From: Chloroflexota bacterium
Lineage (GTDB): Bacteria > Chloroflexota > UBA11872 > VXOZ01
Assembly: GCA_022824225.1 (NCBI GenBank)
Contig: JAJEAH010000063.1
Coordinates: 1-64,000 of the forward strand
Length of the DNA stretch: 64,000 nt
Reading direction: 5' to 3'
This document shows, in pieces, positions 34,151 through 43,479 of this stretch. The position numbers and the translations under genes were made by a program. How positions within the stretch are numbered: position 1 is the stretch's first letter; the number at the start of each line of letters is the position of its first letter. Below the pieces are notes generated by a model. That model saw nothing but the letters and a program-made list of their open reading frames with translations. It was not told where the DNA came from and ran no database searches.

Positions 34151-35545
34151 ATGAATGCCAAACTGCGGTTTTCACGCCGGAATATCCTGGGTGGGATGGC
34201 GGCCCTGGGGGCGGGGAGCCTCACGATCGCCGCGTGCGGCCAAGTAGCCACGACTCCCGCGGATGCGCCCGAGGCCGAAGCGGAACCTGAGCCGGAACCC
34301 ACCGCGGCTCCCGAGGCCATGGAGGCCACGGTTATCAAGTACATGCACTTCACTACCCAGCAGGAAGTGTGGGACGAGACCTACGGCGCCGTCATCGGTC
34401 GCTATGAAGAGCGCAATCCCGATGTTTCGGTCGAACTTGACATCGTGACGTGGCCGCTCACTGCGGTGGCGGAAAAGGCCGTGGCCGCGAGCGCCGCGGG
34501 CATTGCCTATGACATGTATTACGGCTGGTTTGGCTACATCAGCCAGTTTGCCACGGCGGACATCATCCAGCCGCTCGACCCCTTCATCGCGAAAGATGCG
34601 GACGTCGACCTCTCCGAATTCTACGAAGGCGCTCTCGAGCGGATCGGCGGTAATCTGTATGGGATCGCCTGGTTCCTGGGCGCCCGGTCCATCTGGTACA
34701 ACGACGACATCATGACCAATGAGGGACTCACGTCTCCGGCCGACCTGGATGCGGCGGGCAACCTGAATTGGGACACCCTTACCGAGTTGGCAACAAAACT
34801 CACCACCCGCGAGGGCGCGAACGTGACGCGCTGGGGCCTGAGTTTCAATGGCAACGCTTTCTCCAGCATCGTGATCGCGCTGAAGTCTTGGGGCGCTGGC
34901 TGGTGGAACGAGGACTTTTCCGCCCCGGCCATCAATACGCCCGAAGCGGCCGAGGCTGTGCAAACCGTGCTGGACCACGTGGTAAAGCACCAGGTACATG
35001 CGCCGCTCAACCGCAAGGAAACCGACGTTGCGCCGAATTTCACCGAGCAGAAGCTCGGCATGATCCTGACCGGTCCCTGGTTCACGCGGACCATCAATCA
35101 AGAAATCGTCGAGGGCCAAACGCCCTTCAACGTCGATCTGGCAAACGTGCCGCTAGGACCCGGCGGACGCGGCACGCCGTTGCTGATCAATGCTTTCTGG
35201 ATTGCCAGGAGTTCGCCGGCGCCGGACGCGACCTGGGACTTCTACAAGTACCTCATCAGCGAGGAAGTGCAGCCGGATTGGGCGAACCTGGGCGGCGGCC
35301 GCTTTCCGCCTAACCGCACGTACACCCCGGCCGTGCAGTATCCCTTCGAGAAACCCGAAACGTACAAGGCCATCGCGGACGTGAGCGTTCCCTTGCGCCA
35401 GGCCGTCAGGCAGTCCGACATCGACGGCGCTTGGGGCGCGCTCTGGGGCCAAATGGAAGCCGGCGAGATTACCGTTGCGGAGGCCGTTGCCGAGGCCCAG
35501 CAGGTCTCGGAAATCGCGCTGCAAGAGGGCGGCTGCATCTGCTAA
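34151..35545 (+). CDS. Extracellular solute-binding lipoprotein, Tat leader
   Basis: The 464-residue binding protein has a twin-arginine leader FSRRNILGGMAALGAGSLTI and lipobox IAACG, then an Ala/Glu/Pro-rich linker. The mature part has MYYGWFGYISQFATADIIQP, IAWFLGARSIWYNDDIM and GMILTGPWFTRTINQEI, fitting the family-1 ABC sugar-binding fold. It differs clearly from the two other binding proteins in the window. No transport permease lies next to it; the aminotransferase and deacetylase genes that follow suggest it may bind an amino sugar or polysaccharide fragment, which is inference. Confidence 0.88.
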   Translation: MNAKLRFSRRNILGGMAALGAGSLTIAACGQVATTPADAPEAEAEPEPEPTAAPEAMEATVIKYMHFTTQQEVWDETYGAVIGRYEERNPDVSVELDIVTWPLTAVAEKAVAASAAGIAYDMYYGWFGYISQFATADIIQPLDPFIAKDADVDLSEFYEGALERIGGNLYGIAWFLGARSIWYNDDIMTNEGLTSPADLDAAGNLNWDTLTELATKLTTREGANVTRWGLSFNGNAFSSIVIALKSWGAGWWNEDFSAPAINTPEAAEAVQTVLDHVVKHQVHAPLNRKETDVAPNFTEQKLGMILTGPWFTRTINQEIVEGQTPFNVDLANVPLGPGGRGTPLLINAFWIARSSPAPDATWDFYKYLISEEVQPDWANLGGGRFPPNRTYTPAVQYPFEKPETYKAIADVSVPLRQAVRQSDIDGAWGALWGQMEAGEITVAEAVAEAQQVSEIALQEGGCIC

Positions 35546-35573
35546 GCTGCCGACAAGCACTACAAGAATGAGT

Positions 35574-35612
35574 GTAGTGACAGGCGCCCAGCGCGGTGGC
35601 GCCTGTCACTAC
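35574..35612. repeat. 15-bp inverted repeat between lipoprotein and aminotransferase genes
   Basis: Perfect arms GTAGTGACAGGCGCC (35574-35588) and its complement (35598-35612) surround a 9-base loop. It lies 28 bases after the binding-protein stop and 25 bases before the next ATG. It could stop or stabilise the first message while letting a share of transcripts continue; no T tract follows, so a repeat element is equally possible. Confidence 0.6.
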
Positions 35613-35637
35613 TATGCTGAGAACAGGAGCACACGCC

Positions 35638-36906
35638 ATGGCAATCAAGACTCCCGTTGACGCAAGACTCGCGATCGAGGGAGGCGCGCCGGTCCGGTCG
35701 GCGGACGATCCTCTGCCCGAAATCTTCCCCCGCGACGTCCCGCAAGAGTCCTTTGACAACATTCATGAGGTCCTCGAAAAAGGCTTGTCTTCCGGGTACT
35801 TGCCGCGCTTCGAGCAGGAGTTCGCCGAGGTGAACGGCGCAAAGTACTGCGTCTCGTTGGCAAACTGCACCGCCACGTTGCACACCATCGTCGCGGCCAT
35901 GGACATCGGCCCGGGCAAAGAGGTCATTGTCAACCCCATCACCGACCTTGGTTCAGTGGCCGGCATCATGGCCCAGGGCGCAATACCCGTCTTCCCGGAC
36001 GTGGACATCCGCACGGGCAACGTCACCGCCGAGACGATCGAGAAAGTCATTTCACCCCGCACCGCGGCCATCATTTGCGTCCATTGGTACGGATTGCTCT
36101 GCCCGTTGGACGACATCGTGGCGCTGGCCCAGAAGCACAACATTCTGCTCATCGAGGACGTGTGTCAAGCGCCGCTGGCGAAATACAAGGGCCGCAACGC
36201 CGGCACCTTGGGTGACGTCGGCGCGTTCTCATTCGATGCCGAAAAGCACCTCTCCGGCGGCCACGGCGGCGCGCTGCTGACTGATAACAAGGACATTGCC
36301 GACCGCGTGTACTTGTTTGGCGTAATGCGCGGCGGCGTGCCCGTAGAACGCTACGGCCGCAAGCACGTGCGCTTCGGCCTGAACATGCGCTTTGGCGAGT
36401 TGGAAGCGGCGTTCGTGCTGGGCATGCTCCACATTCTCGAAGAGCAGAACCAGCGCCGCCGCGAGACGACCGCCGCGCTGAGCCAGCGCATAGAAGAGGA
36501 CATTCCCGGGTTGATCCCGCCGTACATACCGGAAGGGGGCGACCACATCTATTGGTACTACCACCTGCGCGTCGATCCCGATGCGTTCACGTGCGGCCTC
36601 TGGGAGCTCTCCGACGCCCTCATGGCCGAGGGCTTGAAAGCCGAGCCCGGCCCCTGGCAGCTCGTTCCGGACAGCCACACGTTCCTCCACACCAAGACCA
36701 CGGTGGCCGGCGAGTCCCACTGGCCGTGGGACCATCCCATGAACGAATTTGCCAAAGACATCGAGTACAGCGCAGACATGGTGCCCATCGCCAAGGAGCA
36801 CGTGGATACCACCATTCGCTGGAATTGGACCGACAAGTACACCGACCAGGACGTTGAGGACATGGCCACAATCCTGGCCAAGGTGACGGACCGGTACCGC
36901 GCGTAG
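35638..36906 (+). CDS. DegT/DnrJ/EryC1/StrS aminotransferase
   Basis: The 422-residue PLP enzyme starts at ATG 35638 after AGGAG. The cofactor lysine is in FSFDAEKHLSGGHGGAL, with LLIEDVCQAPLAKYKGR upstream; N-terminal LAIEGGAPVR is typical of the AHBA-synthase-like subgroup. Length is slightly above the common 370-400. It may make an amino sugar or act on a keto-acid; no sugar-nucleotide genes are next to it. It follows a solute-binding lipoprotein gene and precedes a polysaccharide deacetylase gene on the same strand. Confidence 0.92.
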   Translation: MAIKTPVDARLAIEGGAPVRSADDPLPEIFPRDVPQESFDNIHEVLEKGLSSGYLPRFEQEFAEVNGAKYCVSLANCTATLHTIVAAMDIGPGKEVIVNPITDLGSVAGIMAQGAIPVFPDVDIRTGNVTAETIEKVISPRTAAIICVHWYGLLCPLDDIVALAQKHNILLIEDVCQAPLAKYKGRNAGTLGDVGAFSFDAEKHLSGGHGGALLTDNKDIADRVYLFGVMRGGVPVERYGRKHVRFGLNMRFGELEAAFVLGMLHILEEQNQRRRETTAALSQRIEEDIPGLIPPYIPEGGDHIYWYYHLRVDPDAFTCGLWELSDALMAEGLKAEPGPWQLVPDSHTFLHTKTTVAGESHWPWDHPMNEFAKDIEYSADMVPIAKEHVDTTIRWNWTDKYTDQDVEDMATILAKVTDRYRA

Positions 36907-37015
36907 AGCGGCGCAATCGGCCTTGCGCGTGACGAACGAGGCATGGGCGGGCGCGCCGTGCGCGCCTGCCCTGTTTGCCTGGTGGGCTGTGTGGCACTCC
37001 GAGGGGGAGGTTACG

Positions 37016-37921
37016 GTGTATCCCAGTGGCGCTCAGTTTTGCCTGAGCCTAACGTTCGACATCGAAATGTCGTACAACTTTCCGTACTGGCATTCGGACT
37101 ACGACGACTACGGCGCAATCGATCCGCACGTCAAGCAATACGTGCACACCATGCTCGACGTCGCGCAGAAGTATGGCGTCGAACTGCAATTCTTCGTGGT
37201 CGGCAGCGCCTTGGAGGACCCGGACGTGGACTATCTCAAGCGTTTGGTCGCAGAGGGCCATGCCCTGGACAACCACACGTACCGGCACGTCAACGTGAAG
37301 GCGGCGCGGATCCCGGACCTGCACCCGTCGTACAAACGCGCGCCGTGGCGCGCCGGCAACCTCACCCCCTTGGACTGCCTGCGCCACGAAATCCAGCAGA
37401 CGAGCGCGGGCCTGAGAGAGCGGCTGGGGGTCGCGGCCAAGGGCTTCCGCACGCCGGGCGCGTTTCCCAACGGCCTGCAAGACTCGCCGGCTGTCCAGAG
37501 CCTGCTCCACGAGGAGGGATTCCGGTTCGCTTCCGCCCACTACAAGTGCCCCACCGAACGCACGTGGCGGCCGACGCGCGCGGACATGGAGGCGGCCGTC
37601 CGCCTGAGCCTGGATTCCCTGCAACCCTACCGCTATCCCAACGGCCTGCCGGAGATACCCATGATGGGCCTGAGCGATGCCATTGCTTTCCGTACGCTGG
37701 ACCTCGACCGCTGGGAGTACATCCATCACGCGACGGTGGCGGTTGACCACGCGTATGACCACGGGCAGGTGCTCAGCTTGCTCGCGCATCCTTCGTACCT
37801 CGCGGCGCGCGATCCCCACTGTGATATGCTTGACACCGTGCTGCGCCGGGCGCTGGACAAGCCCGGCGGGTGCTGGGTGGCAACCAACCGGGACATCAGC
37901 GAGACACTTCTGGCCGCGTAG
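37016..37921 (+). CDS. Polysaccharide deacetylase (NodB-like)
   Basis: Start GTG 37016 follows GGGGGAGG with good spacing and gives 301 residues; the frame continues upstream to 36923 without a better start. NodB-type motifs: LTFDIEM, where the usual TFDD has Ile-Glu after the Asp, DNHTYRH with the zinc His pair, and KGFRTPGAF with the conserved Arg. A long N-terminal insertion YNFPYWHSDYDDYG follows the first motif. Substrate may be an N-acetylated sugar polymer or, as in some family members, a small amide (allantoinase-like). No signal peptide. Confidence 0.86.
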   Translation: MYPSGAQFCLSLTFDIEMSYNFPYWHSDYDDYGAIDPHVKQYVHTMLDVAQKYGVELQFFVVGSALEDPDVDYLKRLVAEGHALDNHTYRHVNVKAARIPDLHPSYKRAPWRAGNLTPLDCLRHEIQQTSAGLRERLGVAAKGFRTPGAFPNGLQDSPAVQSLLHEEGFRFASAHYKCPTERTWRPTRADMEAAVRLSLDSLQPYRYPNGLPEIPMMGLSDAIAFRTLDLDRWEYIHHATVAVDHAYDHGQVLSLLAHPSYLAARDPHCDMLDTVLRRALDKPGGCWVATNRDISETLLAA

Positions 37922-38205
37922 ATGCGGGGGCTCCCACACGATGCTCCCGGTGCGAAGCGATTTGCCTTATTCCTCCGCGGGACCGAGACCGTAGCCATCA
38001 GATGCTGCGCCGATTCCAGTTCTGCCCAACCGCGCAGGGCGGTGTGACCTCAACGCTACAGGCGTCAACTACACTGAAGTGGCCGTGCGCCCATGCCAGC
38101 CCCAACACAACCCCGACGGTGGGGACTCCCTTTCGGCGTTTAGCTCGACAATAGTATGCTAGGGACAGCGGCGGTCGAATCCACTCACGAGAGCAGGCTT
38201 GGCAT

Positions 38206-39456
38206 ATGACGGCGGTACGAACGGACACGCAGTGGCTGCAATGCGTACGTTGCGGCGCGCGCCACGCTATCGGGATATACGCCTTCGGCTGCCCCACGTG
38301 CCTTGCCCAAGGACGGGAAGGGCCGCTGGACTTTGGCGTAGACGTGGCGGACGGCGTGCCCGCCGGGTTTCAGGCGGCGTGGGATGCCGGGCCGAAGCAC
38401 AATATCTGGCGCTACGGGGACCTGCTCCCCGCCGCAGACGACCCGTTGAGCCTGGACGAGGGCGGCACACCCATCACGTTCCTTGACGATTTGAGCGCTG
38501 AACTTGGCCTGAACGTCTACGTCAAGAATGAGACCATGAACCCCACCTGGTCGTTCAAGGACCGCCACGCCGCCGTGAACCTTACCATGGCAAGACAACA
38601 CGGCTACACGAAAGTCGTGGCGTCTTCTACCGGCAACGCCGGTCAGGCCGTGGCGGCCTATGCGGCGCTGGCGGGCCTGCGCGCGCTGGTGATTGGGTAT
38701 CCCAGCTCATCCGAATTACTCCGCCGCGTTATGCAAATCCATGGCGCAGCGGTGGTGACCATGCCCAAGTCCGAGATCGGCGGCATGATGCGGGAACTCG
38801 TCGAACACCACGGCTGGCTGCCGGTTGGCTCATCCGACCCCAACCCCCTTGCCAGCCCCTACGGCGTGACGGGATACAAAACGATCGGCTACGAAATCGC
38901 CAGTGCCCTCGGCAAAGCGCCGGATACCGTGCTGGTACCCACGGGCGGCGGCGACAGCTTGTACGGCGTCTGGCGCGGGTTGATTGACCTGCGGGACATG
39001 GGGCTCATCGACCGCCTGCCGCGCATGGTGGGCTGCCAAACCGAAGCGACGCATCCCCTGCTGCACGCGCTCTCCCACAACCGGCACGAAATCGAGGTCC
39101 AGCCGGAGCCGGTCTCGCTTGCCACGTCCATCATCGAGGGCCGCTGCGGTGTGCACACGTTACAGGCGCTCTACGCCTCCGGCGGCACGGCCACGGCCGT
39201 GAGCGAAGCTGAGCTACGGCAGGCTATCCGTCTGATGGCCGGGCGGGGTTTCTTCTTCGAGAGCGCTTCCCTCGCCACCATCGCCAGCCTCCTGCGGCTC
39301 CACGGGGAAGGCTACTTCCGCCCCGGCGAGACTGTTGTGTGCGTCATCACGGGCAGCGGCGTCAAGTGGCCGGACGTAATCAACCAGGTCGCACCGGCGG
39401 CTCCCCACCTGGAGCAGCCAAGCGTGGCGGCCTTGGCCGACGTCATGGACTTGTAG
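38206..39456 (+). CDS. Threonine synthase-like PLP enzyme
   Basis: The 416-residue fold-type II PLP protein has an N-terminal zinc-ribbon-like CVRCGARH and CPTC pair, then the substrate motif DEGGTPI, the PLP lysine in NPTWSFKDRHA, ASSTGNAGQAVAA for the phosphate of PLP, and VPTGGGDSLYG. Threonine synthase makes Thr from O-phosphohomoserine. The zinc-ribbon form is common in Chloroflexota and archaea. No hom or thrB gene is beside it, so it may also act on another substrate, but threonine synthase is the best call. Confidence 0.85.
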   Translation: MTAVRTDTQWLQCVRCGARHAIGIYAFGCPTCLAQGREGPLDFGVDVADGVPAGFQAAWDAGPKHNIWRYGDLLPAADDPLSLDEGGTPITFLDDLSAELGLNVYVKNETMNPTWSFKDRHAAVNLTMARQHGYTKVVASSTGNAGQAVAAYAALAGLRALVIGYPSSSELLRRVMQIHGAAVVTMPKSEIGGMMRELVEHHGWLPVGSSDPNPLASPYGVTGYKTIGYEIASALGKAPDTVLVPTGGGDSLYGVWRGLIDLRDMGLIDRLPRMVGCQTEATHPLLHALSHNRHEIEVQPEPVSLATSIIEGRCGVHTLQALYASGGTATAVSEAELRQAIRLMAGRGFFFESASLATIASLLRLHGEGYFRPGETVVCVITGSGVKWPDVINQVAPAAPHLEQPSVAALADVMDL

Positions 39457-39587
39457 CATGTTCGTGAGATTCGCCGTTTTCGTGGCGGGTGAAATGACTT
39501 CAGGGATTGCAGAGCACGCAACTCTCGTGCGCTCGTAGCCTGGGCAAGGCTGGGGCTTAGGCAAAGCACGCGGTTGAACTAGCTCGC

Positions 39588-39614
39588 AGCTTGAGCAAGC
39601 TAACAGCTTGAGCA
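39588..39614 (+). promoter_or_regulatory. Operator-like AGCTTG repeats before M81 peptidase gene
   Basis: AGCTTGAGCAAGCT (39588-39601) has matching 6-base arms, and the 11-base word CAGCTTGAGCA occurs at 39587-39597 and again at 39604-39614, ending 17 bases before the ATG. The layout could be a protein-binding site, but this is weak. Confidence 0.25.
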
Positions 39615-39631
39615 GAATTGGGGAGAACACC

Positions 39632-41140
39632 ATGCAGCAGCCGCATCGTGTCGCTGTTGGGTCTATTCTGACTGAGTGCAACCAGTTTGGCGGCAAGCTC
39701 ATCGAATATGCGGAGTTTGCGCGCAGCCAGCTTGCCCGGGGTCAGGATGTTATGTTGATAGAAGGCGGCGCGGTGGGCGGCATGTTGGCCGCCCTGCGCG
39801 AGCGCGGCGCGGACATTGTGCCGCTGGTCGTGGCGAGCGCATATCCCGGCGGACCGATCGCCCAGGACTGCTACGCGCAACTGAAGGCGGACCTGCTGGC
39901 CGACCTCGCAAGCGCTCTGCCCGTTGACGGCGTGCTGCTGGCCCTGCACGGCGCCGCCGTCACCACGGCAATCGGCGACGTGGAAGGCGACCTGCTGGCG
40001 GCGACGCGGGAACTGGTTGGCCCCGACGTGCCGGTTGTCGGCACCCTCGACCTGCACGCCAACATCACTGCGACGATGGTGCGCCAGGCCGACGGCCTCG
40101 TCGCCTGGGAAACGTATCCCCACGTCGATCCGTTCAGTACCGGCGAGCGCGGCGCGCGTCTGCTGTTGGGCACGTTGGACGGCGCCTACAAACCGGCCAT
40201 GGCCATGGCGAAAGTGCCGATCCTGACCAGCGCCATCAACGCCAGCACCGTAGGCGAAGGTCCCTTTGCCGACGTGATGCGCTTGGCCAAGTCATTTGAG
40301 GAACTGCCTGAGGTCATCTCCACCAGCGCGCTGCACGCCCACGCCACGCTGGACGTCGCCGAGATGGGCGGGGGCGGTCTGGTCATCACCAACGGCGCTG
40401 AAGAGCGGGCGGTGGAACTGGCGCAGCGCATTGCCGACCGCATGTGGGCTAACCGCTTTGCGCTGGAGCCTGAGATTCTCACCCCGGCAGAAGCCGTCGC
40501 TGAGGGTCTCAAGATTCGCGGCGGCCCCGTGATTCTCGTCGAGTGCGCCGACTGTGTCGGCGGCGGCGCGGCGGGAGACAGCGTGGCGACTATCCCTGCC
40601 GTGCAAGACCTCAGCGAGGGAATTGCCATTGTGCCGGTGGTCGATCCGGAAGCCGCCGCCCGCTGCCATGCAGCCGGCGCAGGCAATACGGTCACCCTCA
40701 CACTGGGACACAAGATAGATCCCCAATGGGGTGAGCCGCTGACCCTCACCGGAAACGTGCGCAAACTAAGCGACGGCGCGTTTCAGTATACCGGCGGCAT
40801 TTGGGCCAAGGAGTGGGCAACCATGGGTCCCTCAGCGGTCTTCGAGAGCGGCAGCGCTAAGATTCTCATCACTACCCACGGCACGTACGAATGGCGGGAC
40901 GAGCAATTTCGCGCCTTGGGCATGGACCTCGAGGGCGCAAAGTTCATCGTGGCAAAGAACCCCATGAACTACCGCCAAACGTATAGTGAAATGGCGAAGG
41001 GCGAATTCGTCCTCGACACGCGTGGAGCTACACCGCCGACGCTCCGGCACTTTACGTATCACAACGTGCCCCGGCCCTATTTTCCGCTTGTCAACGACAT
41101 CCCAAACTTCACGCCCACTATTCTGCGCGGAAGTGAATGA
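39632..41140 (+). CDS. M81-family metallopeptidase (MlrC-like)
   Basis: The 502-residue protein starts at ATG 39632 after GGGGAGAA. It resembles MlrC, the last peptidase in microcystin degradation, whose family is spread widely in bacteria that do not degrade microcystin. Features: GSILTECNQFG near the N-terminus, LLALHGAAVTT, GTLDLHANIT, YPHVDPFSTG, MGGGGLVITNG and VECADCVGGGAAGDS in the second half. A zinc enzyme acting on small linear peptides or amides is likely. Its stop overlaps the ATG of the FAD oxidoreductase gene (ATGA), so the two act together. Confidence 0.9.
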   Translation: MQQPHRVAVGSILTECNQFGGKLIEYAEFARSQLARGQDVMLIEGGAVGGMLAALRERGADIVPLVVASAYPGGPIAQDCYAQLKADLLADLASALPVDGVLLALHGAAVTTAIGDVEGDLLAATRELVGPDVPVVGTLDLHANITATMVRQADGLVAWETYPHVDPFSTGERGARLLLGTLDGAYKPAMAMAKVPILTSAINASTVGEGPFADVMRLAKSFEELPEVISTSALHAHATLDVAEMGGGGLVITNGAEERAVELAQRIADRMWANRFALEPEILTPAEAVAEGLKIRGGPVILVECADCVGGGAAGDSVATIPAVQDLSEGIAIVPVVDPEAAARCHAAGAGNTVTLTLGHKIDPQWGEPLTLTGNVRKLSDGAFQYTGGIWAKEWATMGPSAVFESGSAKILITTHGTYEWRDEQFRALGMDLEGAKFIVAKNPMNYRQTYSEMAKGEFVLDTRGATPPTLRHFTYHNVPRPYFPLVNDIPNFTPTILRGSE

Positions 41141-42564
41141 AAGGAACAGACCGTTCCATGTCCGGCGTTCTCGTCAACGACCTGCATTCGCAACTCAATC
41201 CCACCACCGTGGACCGCATCGTGCCCGTTGACTCTCTGGCTGCCATTCAGGCCGCCGTCGCGGCCGCGGCACGTGAAGGCAAGCCGCTCTCCATCGCTTG
41301 TGGCCGCCATGCCATGGGCGCGCAGCAGTTTGGCAGCGATACGGTGCTCTCGGACACTGCTCCGCTGAATCGAGTGCTTGACTTTGACGCCGCGGCGGGA
41401 ACGGTCACGGTGGAGGCCGGTATCTACTGGCCGGAACTCATAGTGGCCTACCGGCAGGCCACGCCCCCTGGCGGTCCGCACTGGTCCATTGCCCAAAAGC
41501 AGACCGGCGGCGACCGCATGGGCATCGGCGGCGCGCTGGCGGCAAACATCCATGGACGCGGACTCACCATGCGGCCCATCATCGCCGACGTGGAGTCGTT
41601 TGTGCTGGTGGACGCCAACGGCCAGGCGCGCACGTGCGGCCGCGCGGAGAACGCCGACCTTTTTGGGCTGGCCATCGGTGGCTACGGCCTCTTCGGCGTT
41701 ATCTACAGCGTGACGCTCCGCCTCATGCCGTTGCGGAAACTCCGGCGCGACGTGTCCGTCATCGACATTGCCGAGCTCATGCCCGCCTTCGAACAGCGCA
41801 TCGCCGACGGCTACTTGTACGGTGACTTCCAGTATTCGATTGACGACGCATCGGACGGCTTTCTGACACGGGGCGTGTTTTCGTGCTATCGCCCCGTGGC
41901 CCCGGATACCCCCATACCCGAAGGACAGCGAGAGCTAACGGTTGACGATTGGCGGCGTTTGATACTCTATGCCCACGCCAACAAGCCGCAAGCTTTCAAA
42001 GAATACGTGGAACACTATCTAGCCACCAGCGGCCAAGTCTATTGGTCTGACCTGCACCAGCTTGGCTACTACGAGGAGAACTACCATCGCGCGCTCGATC
42101 AGCGACTGGGCGCCGCCGGGCCCGCCACCGAAGTCATCACCGAAATCTACGTGCCGCGCCCTGCGCTGGCCGACTTCATGCACAGCGTGCGAGAGGACTT
42201 CCGGCAGCACGGCACTGAGGTGGTCTACGGCACAATTCGGTTGGTAGAGCGCGATGACGAGAGCTTCCTGGCATGGGCGCGGGAGAGCTTTGCCTGCGTC
42301 ATTTTCAATCTGCACGTTGACCACAGTCCGGCGGGTCAAACCGGAGCGGCGGCGGCGTTTCGCCGGTTGATCGACCGGGCCATTGCGTATGGCGGCAGCT
42401 ACTACTTGACGTACCACAAGCACGCCACCCGCGAACAGGTGGAGCAGTGTTACCCGCAGATGCCGGAGTTCCTCCGCCTCAAGCGGCATCACGACCCGGA
42501 GGAGCGGTACCAAAGCGATTGGTACCGTCACTACACGGCAATGTTCGCGGATGTGGTCGGTTGA
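41137..42564 (+). CDS. FAD-binding oxidoreductase (PCMH type)
   Basis: The 475-residue flavoenzyme of the FAD_binding_4 family overlaps the M81 gene by 4 bases; ATG 41158 is an alternative start. SIACGRHAMGAQQFG has the His often covalently linked to FAD in this family, and the GGDRMGIGGALAANIHGRGL segment binds the FAD pyrophosphate. The rest (YVEHYLATSGQVYWSD, FNLHVDHSPAGQTG) is not typical of glycolate oxidase. No separate Fe-S partner follows. It may oxidise an alcohol or sugar product released by the peptidase, which is inference. Confidence 0.9.
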   Translation: MKGTDRSMSGVLVNDLHSQLNPTTVDRIVPVDSLAAIQAAVAAAAREGKPLSIACGRHAMGAQQFGSDTVLSDTAPLNRVLDFDAAAGTVTVEAGIYWPELIVAYRQATPPGGPHWSIAQKQTGGDRMGIGGALAANIHGRGLTMRPIIADVESFVLVDANGQARTCGRAENADLFGLAIGGYGLFGVIYSVTLRLMPLRKLRRDVSVIDIAELMPAFEQRIADGYLYGDFQYSIDDASDGFLTRGVFSCYRPVAPDTPIPEGQRELTVDDWRRLILYAHANKPQAFKEYVEHYLATSGQVYWSDLHQLGYYEENYHRALDQRLGAAGPATEVITEIYVPRPALADFMHSVREDFRQHGTEVVYGTIRLVERDDESFLAWARESFACVIFNLHVDHSPAGQTGAAAAFRRLIDRAIAYGGSYYLTYHKHATREQVEQCYPQMPEFLRLKRHHDPEERYQSDWYRHYTAMFADVVG

Positions 42565-42709
42565 CTACGGGACCTGCTCTGCGCGAGATTCCTTGCCAAG
42601 TGGCCCGCAGCCAGCTACATGCCTCCCAGACTCGCGTTCACCACATTCCGCATTCGGCCTCCTCCGGCCCAAGGTGCGAAAGGAAACGGCAATCCGCATC
42701 CACGAACCG

Positions 42710-43369
42710 ATGACCGTACTCACTGATCTCGCGCTCGGCTTCTGCAACGCCCGGTGGGGTATCGCGCTTGTTCGCCAGGGGTGCGCGCAGCGGCAGGGCT
42801 CCCAGATTCTGTGGGGCCTTGGCTTCTTAGCGGCCGCGATTGCGGCCGTGCTGGGCGGCGCCTCCCATGCCGTGGGCGACCAGTCGCCTACGCTACGGCG
42901 CAAACTGTGGAAGGGCACGACCCTGGCTACGGGGTTCACCAGCGCAAGCATGCTCGCAAGCGCCACGCTTGCTTGCACAACGCAGCCACTGAAGGGCAAG
43001 CTCCTCGTGAGCATTGCGGCAAAACTGCTGGCTTACTGCGGTTGGATGGCGGCCCACGACAAGTTTCTCTATGTCATCATTGACTACGGTACCGCCATGG
43101 CTGGAATCGTCGCTTTCCACGGACCGGCCGCGCTGCGCAAGGGCGCCGCCAACTCACGCTACATCGTGGGTGGCGTCTTGGTCTCCCTCGTCGCCGCGCT
43201 CATCCAAATGCGGAAGGTCAAGCTTCATCGCCACTTCAACCATAATGACTTGTATCATCTCGTGCAGATTGGCGCTTGCTATCTCTTCTTTCGAGGTGGG
43301 AGGCACTTGCGAGACCAGCAGGAGCCCGCAGCGAACAATCCTGGAATTCCGGCCAATGGCAAGTCCTAA
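42710..43369 (+). CDS. Multi-helix membrane protein, DUF6962-like (intact copy)
   Basis: Start ATG 42710 gives 219 residues. About six to seven hydrophobic segments are visible: WGLGFLAAAIAAVLGGASHA, LATGFTSASMLASATLAC, LLVSIAAKLLAYCGW, the FLYVIIDYGTAMAGIVAF segment, YIVGGVLVSLVAALIQM and LVQIGACYLFFRGG. The arrangement resembles the uncharacterised DUF6962 family; I have not confirmed this. A conserved QMRKVKLHRHFNHNDLYH sequence links the last two helices. It precedes an MFS transporter gene and has a decayed paralogue before the second MFS gene. Confidence 0.72.
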   Translation: MTVLTDLALGFCNARWGIALVRQGCAQRQGSQILWGLGFLAAAIAAVLGGASHAVGDQSPTLRRKLWKGTTLATGFTSASMLASATLACTTQPLKGKLLVSIAAKLLAYCGWMAAHDKFLYVIIDYGTAMAGIVAFHGPAALRKGAANSRYIVGGVLVSLVAALIQMRKVKLHRHFNHNDLYHLVQIGACYLFFRGGRHLRDQQEPAANNPGIPANGKS

Positions 43370-43479
43370 AGTGTCACATCCCGCGTTTTGACGAGCTAAA
43401 TGCCCAGGCCGCCAGTTGAGAAGAACGCCCACATCCCTTTGCGCAAAGGCGCAAGGGCTCGCCGCGAGGGAGGAACGAC

